A stretch of 64,000 nt of DNA, taken from the NCBI GenBank assembly GCA_013397075.1, contig VWZS01006721.1, positions 4,235,817 to 4,299,816 on the forward strand. Reading direction: 5' to 3'. Below are positions 27,101 through 39,100 of this stretch, in pieces. Source of the DNA: Rhabdornis inornatus (Eukaryota > Chordata > Aves > Passeriformes > Rhabdornithidae). The notes beneath the pieces are model-generated. The model worked only from the letters and a program-made list of their open reading frames with translations. It had not been told where the DNA came from and did no database searches. Numbering within the stretch: the first letter of the stretch is position 1; each line of letters opens with the position of its first letter. The position numbers and the translations under genes are program-made.

Positions 27101-30100
27101 TCTCTGGCTGCATTTGGCATTGTATGGTTTTTCCCTCTTAAATACATTATTGCAGAGGCTCTACCTTGGTTGCCTTGACCAGTGGCTGGTCCATCTTGGA
27201 GCTGTCTGGCACTGGCTCCGTGGGACATGGAAGAAGCTTCTATCACCTTCTCACAGAGACCTCCTTTGTAGCTCCCCACCACCAAAACCTTGCTGTGCAA
27301 ACCCAGTGCATGATTCCTATCAGCCAGGAAGAGTAAGTCTTTCTTCCCCTCTATTTACCAAAGGGTTTTGCTGTCTCTTTTTAGACACGAAATCGTTTTG
27401 AAGGAACAAGGTCAGAGGTAGAGGAGCTCATGAACAAGATCAGAAGAAATCCCCAGGAACATAAAAGAGCAAATCACTTCACAATGGAAGGCTACCTCTA
27501 TGTACAGGAAAAAAGTAAGGTGTATTTTGTATTCCACAGTGCCTATATTGGGCATATGAGCAAGTCTTATCTTTGCAGGTAACAGGAAGATGCAAAGAAT
27601 TTGCAGTTGATTAAAGAGTCATCTAAGTACATTTTCAAAGTTTTTAACAGCACTGTTACTGTGGCTCGTAAAATGAATAGGGAGCTGAAAATGTGACAGT
27701 TTTTAGTAAAAGCGACTGGATTCAGGGAAGTTTTGTTTGACCAAAGAATGGATTTCTTCTTATTTTTAAGCCCTTACTAATGACCTCTCCTAGAACTGTC
27801 AAACATTTGTTGTCAGCCAGCAACATGAGTTGTCAAATTAGCCTCTGAAAATTTGGCTTGTTGAGTATGATGAAATTGAGTGTCATTTCCTTGATTCATT
27901 GATACACTTTCGTTACCTAATTGTGATGATAGGGTCAAATAAATCAGGCTATATGTTAGGTAGCTGGTGTTAAAATTCTTGCTGTGAAGGTGCATGTTGC
28001 ATAAATCATATCCTGTCAACACTTCAAACAATTATAAATCTTTCTCACACTAGTAAAAAAGCCAAACAAGATGCAGAGCTCTTGTTGCTCAAGGAATGAC
28101 AATTTGTTGTAATTTATTATTTATTTTGAAACATTTTGCATAAATCATGTTTTTAAGATGTTCGCCCTTATAGAGTGAGAAGATTCATTTGCAGACCTAT
28201 TTTTTAGGAAAAGTTAAGTAATAGAAGTGAGGAAATACAAAGGGTCAGAATCCAAGTTTGAACAGTTAGCATTATGGTGCAAATCTCAGCAATACTATTT
28301 GCAGTAAGCTGACCTCTAAAGTAAGTATAGGGTAGTCTTCTGTATAGGGTATCCACTGATTAATAGGTGAGAGTTCTGATGTCAGAAGTTGTGATCAGAC
28401 CTTAATCAAGAGATTGTTTAGAACTTGCAACAGAGGTGTGGTAATCTGTGGTTATTTAGCTTCAAGTTACTGAGTGTAAATCTAGCTTGCTTTTTTCTGC
28501 TAAATAAAGTCTCAAGGAGGCATTTACTTTATAGGCAAAAATTATTTTGTCTGTAGTAGTGAGAGAAAAATACATTAGTAATTCTTTCCATTTGTGATTA
28601 GGCATATGAGTGAAGTACAACATGCATCAGTTCTTAGAATAATAAGCGGTGGTTAACATTTGTATAATGTTGTATAATATTCTTAATTTGTACCTTTGCT
28701 TTAAATACTGCATTATTAGGAATTAAGTAGGGCTCTTAAGTATCATTTTAGAAAGCAGGAGAATAGAATGCAGAAACTGGAGAAAGTACATGCTATTTAT
28801 TGCTTTTGTGTTACGTAGGGCCTGCTCCCTTTGGTTCCAGTTGGGTGAAGCACTATTGCATGTACAGGAAAGAGACAAAGAAGTTCTCCATGATCCCATT
28901 TGAACACAGATCAGGAGGGAAAGTTGTATGTATATTTATATATTCGACTCTTACACTTGTCTTGTATTAAGATCAGAGAATGTGTCAGATGAGATGTGTC
29001 AGGTACTTTCCTACCTTCCTTGCCCTTTTTTCCATCTTTCCTCATGCAATTCAGTCTGCCATTGGACATTAACCTAAAGTAGTGGATGGATTAATAGATA
29101 GAAGTCCTCTAGACTTTTTAGTTGCTTCCTTTTAGAAGACCAGAGGACCTGGCACAAATAATATGCAATGTTTCACTATTTAGAATCCTGTTTATCTGTG
29201 AGGCCTTTAACTTTCTAAAGTATAAATCAGGAAAATATAACAGACCTAGAAATTTATTTATTAAATGATTCAGTTAGAGTGGTTTTCTTGAGATTTAAAT
29301 GCTAGAAGTGAGACCAGAAAAGTGAGTTTTCCTTGGAATATAATTTGTACTGATAACTGATTGTAATTTCAGATATCTTTAAAAGCATCTGAAATATTCA
29401 AGACCTAAGACTTTGTTTATCTTTAAATGGCTTTAGTTCTACTGAAATAGTTGGGAATTGATGGCACTCATTACCTTTAAAGATGACAGATTAAATGAAT
29501 GTATTGATAGGGATAAAATGTATTTTGTTGCAAGGAAAAATGATATCTGAATCTGGAAATTAGGGCTTGAGTCAATATGCTGTAAATGCAGCACCCTGCC
29601 CTGTCTTCAGATTTGGTTAGAAAATCCTTTTTTGTAATTTTATCAAGTTATTATATCCTATTAGTTTCAGCAGAGTGGAGATGGCTTTCGTAATTCTGAA
29701 GACTCTGTATATTTGCAAATATATTGAATTTGGAAGAATCTTTCAAAAGCTTTGGAAAGCCTGATATACTGAAAATTAGTGGTATTTGGTTTCCTTAATC
29801 ATTCACTACTTAAGAGTTTTTTTTTATCCTAATTTACTCTAATTGTAATAAGACATTTTAATTAGTATAGTATATAGTATACAGTATGTGTGTCTGAGCA
29901 TTCAGCAGTCTAAAACACCTATGAAGCCATTTCTGCTTTATTAAAAGATCTCCCATTTGGAAATCCCTGCAGTTACTCCTTCAATGACAGACTTCTATGT
30001 CTGGAGATGCTGAATAAAACAAGAAATAATTAAAATGTGCAGTTAATCCTGATTTAATCTGGTACAACTCAGGCAGCATTCACAGATGAGTTTGTGATTC

Positions 30101-33100
30101 CTGGGTAAAGTAAGATCCTGGTGTTGGTCTTGAAGAAAGAAAGAGTTGTTTCTGTAAGACATGTTACAGATAGTAAAGAACACTTCTGTTGTTCGAGTTA
30201 GTGTAGCCTTTACTGTGGTCTTTACTATGGAAAACACTGTGGCTGACATAAAATGGGAAAAGTCTCCTTGTGTGTTTATATTGTAACCAGTGCAAAATAT
30301 TTTTGTTATTTTAACTTGCTGTGGTACTGAGTAATTCTGTAAAGTACCAGTTAAAATGGACTCAATATTTTTAGATTAATGACCACAGACTTTATGTTAT
30401 TGTATAGAAAAGTGAACTGCAAACATGGGCGAATTCTTTTGCAGTATCAGTTTTCAGTATAACTTTTGCCATTTAATATAAATTTACCTTACTTGCCTTG
30501 TAGAGCTGGCTTACTGGAGCTTATAAAAACTTACAAAAACCAGGCCAAGCTTATAAAAACTCTTTTTTCACAGGGTGATGCGGAACTCTTTGTCCTTACA
30601 TATTGTACCAAAAGAAATGCGGATACAATAGACAGGCGATTCTGTTTTGACTTAGAAGCTTCAGACAGGTAAGCTTGTGATGCACACTAGGAAGAGCTCT
30701 TTCTAAGTAGTAGTTAAAACTATTGCAAAATTGCTGTTGTGTTTTCTTCTGATTTCTTCAATCCTCAGTCAGAGTTCCAGTGGGAATGGAGGAGAAGGCA
30801 AACACTGCCATGGCTCACTGAGTTTTACCTCAGCTGTTTGTAGCAGAAGCAGAGAGAAACTAAACTGAAATGTAGACATTGCCTGAGCTCACATTAAGGA
30901 AAAGCACAGCCAAAGTTAAGAGGAGCTATTAAGAGTTGTTACCATAGTGAAGAAACATGGCTTAAATTGAAGTACATACAGCTATAGTGAAAGACCGGTT
31001 GCAGTAATAATTTATATAGGCATGACCACATTGGATCACAATCCTGCATTCCAAAACGATGGGTTGCTGAGGAAATAGGGTGGATTTTCAGATTGAAATA
31101 CGGTTATTGGGATTTTCAGGCTTTTTATGCCTGGTATAATCATCCACTGCATCTTGAATGTTGCTGCCACTGTCTTTTTGAAGCACCACTTTTTGCTTTA
31201 TTTCTAAAGAAAACACTTGCTAATGTTTTTATCTAAAGGATCTCAAAATTTGATAAATATTATCTTTCAACAGCATTCTAGTCTTCATTTATGAAGCGAG
31301 GGTATCCAACTTAATAAGGTACTCCAAATAAATACTGCTGTGGTAATGCTAGATTATTTTGATGCAGAAATGGATCATGTCTAGAATTAAATACTACATA
31401 TAAATTAGTGGATTGCTGCTGAGTTTTTGCATCCACCCCCTCTTAGCTGCTTTTAATCTATATGTTTGCTCCTTACTTATACCAATTAACTACATGCTAA
31501 TTTATAATATAATAGGTCTTCAATTTTTTAGGCTTTTGGGGTTTTTTTTGCATCAGGTTCTTAGTGTTTTTCATTTCAAAAGCAGCGGGGCCAGTGCTGT
31601 CAGACCCTCCCCCATCCTGATTGCTAATGGTCTGCAGATGTCTGTGATTATGTACTCAAAATTTAATCAGAGTCTATACTGGGCTTGTGTGACCAGTCAG
31701 ACTGGCCTGAGGCGTGTTCATTCCTACAACAAGCAAGGGGTAAGGGGATGTGAAACTCCCACTGCATCAGAAAACTTTTAGCCCACATGGCAGATGACAA
31801 GATGCTCATCTACAGCTCAGGTGATGTTTGTCATCACTCTACAGCGTGGTTTGAACTTGCTTTTTTGAGTTGAGGAGGATGTGGTTTAGCTATTCTTAGT
31901 GTCCCAACAGTATGAAAGGGAGTAAAGATTTATACTCCAAGCATCAGCTCCTCTTGGGTCAGTAGGGATAACAGATTCAAACTGAATCTGAAGTTGCTAA
32001 AAAGTAGCGTGAGAAATGTCAGTCTGTCCCTCTCTGTGTCATCTGCTCAGTGGGGTATCTGGAGTTTATAGAGAGATGGATGGAGAGCGGGGTTTCCTTG
32101 ATCCTGCAAACCACTTTTTCATTCTCTTCTCTGGTAAAAGGGGGAAAAAAATCTAGTTCATCCTTCTGTCTTGATATAATAGACACAATTTGATCCACTG
32201 TGACCTTGATATCAGACATTTTTCTTTCAATAATATATGTGTGTAGTACTGAAATGTTCCCATGGAGATTAGTTCTGTGCTGCAGGCCATCAGCTTGTTT
32301 CCTTGGTATCAGTTCGGGGCACACTTATCCCTCAGCATGTCCAAGTTAAAAAATAACACAGGGATTGACAGCTGGGCATGGGGTTTTCTTTGGTACTGTG
32401 CTTTGGAAGGAGGCAGGGTCGTAACATTTTAGGGAAGACTTTTAAGTAGCAAACGTTCAGCCTTGTGTGTGACTTAAGCATAACTTGGAGCTAGCTGAAA
32501 ATTTGCATATTTTTCTTTCAAAAGGAAAGCTGAGATGGTTGTATTTTCTTCTGATATTTATGGCTCTGAGGGTGCTAAGATTCTGGTTAAATCTCTGGGA
32601 AGTGATACTTTTTCCTGCTTCTAGTACTCCATTGTGTTTACTTGAAGGTGACTAATGGTAAAGAGAAATTTAAATCTTAAGGAGAGAGCAAAGGTCTTCT
32701 AGGATAGAAAAAAGTAATTTTATTGATAAAAGGCATTATGCTTCTGAAATACTACCTAGATTTTAGTTTTCCAGTACAAGACAATGAAGGAAGGTTTTAT
32801 TTCCTTTGACTTTATTTTGAAGACAAATAAATGGTATTTCATACAGCATATATTGAGTTTGATGTATTGCTTCTAGGTTGATACTCTGATACTTTGACAA
32901 TTGTAATTTAGTGAAAAGAACAAAATGGTTTGGCTTTAATGTTTAACTGAATTAAGATGGTTGTTTTCATAAGATACATACTTGCAAGTTGTGATCATAG
33001 TTGCTGCTTTAAAGATGAAGATTATATATTGAGTTAACAAATGCCATTTGTCATCAAGAACAATGCAAGTCCAAGCTTATTTACAATTTGCAAAATTCAG

Positions 33101-36100
33101 TAATTCCATCAAATGTTGGCATCAGCAGGTGATCAGCAATGAGCTATTTCAAATAAATAGTTTGCAGATTACACTGACTTTCCTTTTCCTCCCTGTTCTC
33201 CCTATTTCTTATTGCATGTATCACTTCTATACCTTTTATTTTTGAGATGAACAGTGTTCAGCTATTAAGCAAAAGAAAATGAGCCCTGAATTTTAGGACA
33301 ATGGGCTTTTGCTTGTAGTTGGAAATAGAGTTAGACAAGCATTTTTAGTTGCTGATGAATGCAATTACTTTATGTTGTTGGTACATTTGCAGACCTGGAG
33401 TTCCTGTGACCATGCAGGCATTTTCTGAGGAAGACAGGAAGCTGTGGATGGAAGCCTTGGATGGAAAGGAAGCTGTAAGCATAATTTTTAAAATATTATT
33501 TTATAGTGTAATGGGGAATTCTCTCTCTCTGCTTTCTGATCCCATTTATACTTTTATAAACTGGGATTATGTAGTTTGCAAAATGATAGACTCAATGAAT
33601 AAAGGATAGAAGTGAAATAAAACTCAGGAGAGATGAGTAACTTGGTAAAGCTCAGTGTAGATAACTGCTAATGCTGATATAAGAATTTTTTATTGTAATG
33701 ACAGGATAGATTTTTATAAATGGTTTCCCATCCCAATGATAATATTGGTGTTGTAGAAAATGTCTAGTATAAGCATGTTCACTTAGTCTTATGCTGACAT
33801 GCTGCATTCCAGTGGCAAAACTTGCATGAGTCGGTTACATGGTATTATTATTTTATTTTTTTAAAACGAAATCAAAAAAGTTATTGTCAATGGGACTGAA
33901 GTTGTACATGAACTTGCTTAATTTCTGCCTCGCATCAGGAAACGGGTGTGAGATGTTGAATTGAAACATGCTATTTATTCTTACAGTGATAAATATATTG
34001 GTCTTGTGGGCCTGAAATAATGGGGTTTTCTAGGCAATGACACCATCACATGTTGCCCCAGTAGTTGTAGGTTGGATTGACCTCATTGTTACACTAATGT
34101 GGTTTCATTTGCAGAGGTGTTTATTACCATGACATGTTGGCTGAGCTGGACTCCCCAGTAAGTTTACAACTTCTGGGAAAGCCAGAGTGGGACATAAGTC
34201 CCAGTAATCATCAAATACTTAGTAATTTGAATGACCTTGAAACTGTGGGAATTTAACCTGCAGAGGAACATGGGGCACATAAATCCCAGTTAATTTCAAT
34301 GGCTGTAGCTGACATTGTTCTGAGGGGCTCAGACCTCTGGTCCTGCTGGTGCTATGTTCTGGCTGTAAACAGCTGCATTTGTGCCTACTGAGCATTAAGA
34401 TTGAGAGTATCTTTTTTTCTGGTTTCATGGAAGTATTTAAAATAATTTGTCTTTTTTGCTCTTTTTCTGTTAGCTGCTCATCAACTTGAATAAAGCGAAT
34501 GCAAAACGAGAGGGAAGTAAGTATTTGAATTATCATTAAGGCTGATTTTGTTAGTATTTTACAATTGAGAAAGGCAAAGGTAATTTGTTGGTGGGTTTTT
34601 TTTCCCCTCTGGATCCATCTTAATTATTTTACTTCTAAATCTTCAGTTTTGAACATTACTTGTGGATTTTGTAATTAACAGGTTTTCACACTAACTCAGT
34701 ACATATCTAAGAACTGTAGGACTGGACATAAGCTGGAGAAACAGTCTGATTGTTTCTGCCAATTTACTTCATGCCTGAAGTTGTTTCAAGAGTGAATTTG
34801 TATCTAAATGCATCACGATTTCTTAATCCAGATTGTGTGTATATTTCTGTTAGAATATATATGTATGGTTTTAAAAGCAGTTGCAGCTGAATGTCAAGAT
34901 CAGGAAAAAAGCTGAATTGGTGCATTTAAAAGATAAACCAAAATATGAAAGTAGAAGAGATGGCTTTCTTCAGACATTAGCTTTCTTCTGTTGGCAAAAT
35001 AAAAGAGTGAAAACAGGTAGCCTTCTTTGACTATGAAGCAATTTATGCTTGCTTTTTTAAGACCTTGAAATTGCTGATTAAAGCTGGATCCTGGTGTTAT
35101 TAATAGAAATTTTTACTCAGATTTGTCTTTTCATGGTGAAAGGCCAGGTCCCCAGGAGCAAGAAGGCCAGATGTTTGGGGGAAGGGCAGTTTTGCAACAT
35201 CAGCTTTTAAATGAAGTTTTGATGTGAAGAAAAAGAGTAAGATAGGAACAAAGGAATGCTGGAGCTCAGCTGTTGTCCTGTTCATGCATCTGCTTTCATG
35301 TAGTCAGATCATTAACTGCTGTGAAATGATATACATGTGTCCTGTATCTTTAGTGTGGGAATTTCTTTGGCTGAGGGTAGGACTCAGTAAAAGCCCTGCT
35401 GTTGATAATTATGTTTTTTTCATCATAAGTACTTCCTTGTCCCATTTGGTGAACTCTCTCAGATGTTGTCGATGTTGCAGTAAGTACTGTTAAATTCCAT
35501 CTTGCATCTGCCAACATGTGTAACTAATCAGAGATCCCATTCTTCAAAGGATGCTGCTGTGAACAGATTCACTGAAGCCACTATCACCAGAACAAGCCTT
35601 TACTTTGGCTAGGCAGGCTTGTAAGGGAGAAAAGCAGAATTTCTCTATAAAAATTTTTTCAGAGTATTTACAGCATTGCCTCAAAAGTATTAGCTTTATG
35701 ATTAACTCCAGCCTTATTTTCAGTGAAAGACATAATTGTAATGATGCTTTAAAACTGTTCAACCCTTTTTATTTTTTTTGTAGGTGCACAGTTGGATAAG
35801 ATTGGGTTCACCATCATCAAAAAGTGCATCAGTGCTGTTGAAACACGAGGTAACAATCAACCCAACCTGTTTGTGAAGAGGGTGAAGCAGCTTGTCTGCT
35901 CTGTGAAGAAGGCTTGTGTGGTAAACTCTCCTGTAGATCTCTGGAAAAGATTTTACCATGGAAGACATTTCACTGATTACACTGACCGAGACAGGCGTCT
36001 GTCCAGTCCCATCATTTTATGCATGGCTTTCTTTCAATAAATGTGCTTGCCAGAAGTGCTCACAAGTGGGGAATAGCACCTCTGTTGACAAAGGGAGCCA

Positions 36101-39100
36101 ATTTTTGTGCACAATAGCTAAGAGAAACCTGTGTTTTGTAGGCAGTGCCTGCACCTTTGCTTTGCTGTTGGAACAGAGTAATTTATTTCAGTGTTTCATT
36201 TCTGTTCAGTCTCTTAAGGAAGAAGAACAATAGCTGAGCAGGCGGGTGATTAAAAAAAAGTGTTGAAGTACTTTTTGTGGAGTTACTGTCACCCCAGGGA
36301 CAAAGATGCTGTCAGGATTTATTGTTGCATATACTCATTGTTGTACTTCCAGAACTGGAGATGGAAGAGAGGTCAGTGTGCAGACAGTATTCGAGAGGTG
36401 TTGGGGATTGATTTTGGAGAGCCTCTGCTGAAGTGTATGGTGATCAGCCACTCTGAGGCTCAGTGTTGTATATGGCATTGTGTGGAGAACCAGCTTGTTT
36501 AGTTGTGGCTTTTAAAAAAATAGGTGAAGGCATGAAAGTAGGTAAGGTTGCAGTATATTTCTCAGTTTGTTAAAAGAGATGTTGTAATTTCTCTCTGTGC
36601 ATTTTGGTTTTCTCCAAAATTATTGACTTTGTTTCCTAAACACTTAGAATTTTTCAGGAATTCTATCTTTTTTCTAGTGGTCTGGCATTGCACAGGACAG
36701 AATATTTATTTTCTGTGTATCACAGTCCAGTTTAAACAAGATGAACAGAAGAGCAGGTTCAAGAGCAAGTTGCTGTCAGTGCAGCATCTTACTGAAAAAG
36801 TGTCTTCCATGTATACACTTCCTATACAATATTATTAGGAGCACAAGCAACCTTTGTGATACTTGGAATTTTGCATTTAAACAGCAAGAATTGTCTGAAG
36901 CCCTTTTTCTCTTAGACCTTTTTGTATCAGGCCTGTCTGATGCATTAAAGATATTATTCCAGATTAGGCCATATTCTATCTGGGTGCTATTTTTGTTCAT
37001 TCTGTTCTTTTGAATATTTTTCAGATAAGTTTGCCTGTCTCATCACTTTAAAATTTCAGTCACTGGCATTTGCAATCTGAATATTTGAGCTGGGAAACAT
37101 AGCAGATAAAGCTGGCGTCCTGCAGATAAGTTGTCTTCACTGTAAAACCTTGTCTGAATATAGTCTGGATCTTCTCTTTACAGTGAATGAGGCAAATTTA
37201 ATAAAAAGGGTGGCATGTGCTCATGTAATGAAAGGCTAGTTTTGGCCTATAGTACATTTACAGGCTGCCTTACAATACCTCATGAATTATCCTTACTATA
37301 AGCAGTGTGGAGTATACTATATTTTGGTTTATTATTTATAAATGGGTTCAAATAGTTTTCTTCAAGTAGTAGGTTGTTTTTTTTTTTTTTTTCCTTTTTC
37401 TGACACCCTACAAGAAAAGTGAAACAAGAACACAACAGTGGAAAAAATGTGAACACTTTCTTCATGAAATTACTATTTGGAAAAAAATTTTTTGTTGCTT
37501 TTTTTTTTCCTCAGAGCTGTGGGTGGATAGGTTAAACTGAACGGAGGTTTAAGTTCACTCTGTCCTTTATGCCTTGATTTAGGGGTGTGTAGGATGCTGC
37601 AAAGTATTTGTGTAGCTCTCTTATTCAAGACAAATTATGAGCTTTCATGGGTTAGCAGCATGTCTCCCTGTAGTGGGATCTGCCCTGAAACATACTTGGG
37701 AAAGAGTTAAAGTTCCCCAAGTCTCTGGAGACCTTGCAGCTTTGCTGTCCCTTTGTAAACAGCCTTTCTAAGATGTGCAGTCAATAGAGTGCTTTGTGGT
37801 AATTACTACCAATGAAAAAGATTTGTGTCTAATAATTTTGTTTTGGAAAGTACTCAAGAAAGAAAATAAATCAGTTTTCAATGAATATTTCTTATCCTGA
37901 TGTTCCAAGAATATATTTAGGTGTGGTACTACCTTCCAGGAACTCAACAATCCACTTAGTTCGGTTTCAATCCACTTGATTTGTCCATTACATTTCAAGA
38001 AGTCGTTGATGATTTTCTGTTTACTGATTCTGAACTTAAATTCAACTCAACAGTATTTAAAAAACAAAACAAGTGAACAACTCCAAAACAAAATAAAAAA
38101 GCCTCTAAAGGACCTTCTGCTGATGTCTGCTGAGCAAACAAACAGAGGGTCAAGAGAGCACTCAGTTGTTTGTCTCAAAAGAGTTTGGACAACTACTTGT
38201 ATGATGAAGAAAATCTATCTCTCATGCTGCAGAATTTTCTACCTGTACTTGTTAGTGAAAACAGTTTTTACTTGGTTATTTTACTTTAATGATAACACAT
38301 CAAAAGCAAGTTATATTCAGCAGAAGAAAACAGGACAGATGCTTCTTCAGAGACGGTGCTTGTGTGCCATGTTTTTATCTCTTTTAATCATAATGGGTGT
38401 GAGGTTGGCGTGGGTGGAAAGAGAGGACAGTCTAGTGTGGGTGGAAACTGAGAATAGTCTTGTCATGTCACAGCAGAAGTAGTCTGGTATTCAGAGGGAG
38501 AAGAGCATAACAGAGATATTGAACATAAACTTGTCAATGGCTGGATAATTTTTTCTCAGTTATGTTCCCTTTTATAAAGCCAAGAAGGGAATTATTTGCT
38601 CTGAATGAATAGAAGTACAAAAATCAGTCTTGGTTAAAATGCATGTGAGCTTCTGATTCATCATTGTTTTACAAGAGATTTGCTGTGCTTTACCTGGTAG
38701 GAAATGCTGAGGCATCAGGATATGCATCCCATCTCACATACTGAGCACTGTGCTGGCTGGATGTGCACCTGTGTTTTGTCTTGGAGACAGCATTTTGGGA
38801 TTCTCTTTGAAATATTTCATTTATTATTCTCTACTGATTTTAATAGAATGGGGTAGATGTTTATAGAAGTATCAAAGAGCTGCTTGCTCCACTAGTAAAG
38901 GCTCTGTGCATGTTTTTGTGTGCAAGTAGTTGGTTGTATCTTCTGAGGGGATGTGATGGGTGAAGTTTGCTAGAGCTGTGTTTCTCTTGAGCTTAGAACT
39001 ACCGGAGCTGCCAACCTGAGCTGCAGAGAGAGATGGCAGCATTGAGCTGCGTGTCCAGGCTGGCTGCTCCTCAGGCAGAAAGTACATGGTGAGGAGAGAG

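Noticed and set aside
26850..27401. 183-codon open frame on the + strand, the longest in the window
   Set aside because: It lies almost wholly within the LTR, in the antisense direction of that element, and runs over the start of exon 8 in a non-coding frame. It shows no protein homology.
31580..31860. Possible CR1 or other LINE remnant around gcagatgacaagatgctc
   Set aside because: A single short word similarity to the LINE FADD motif, without supporting flanking blocks.
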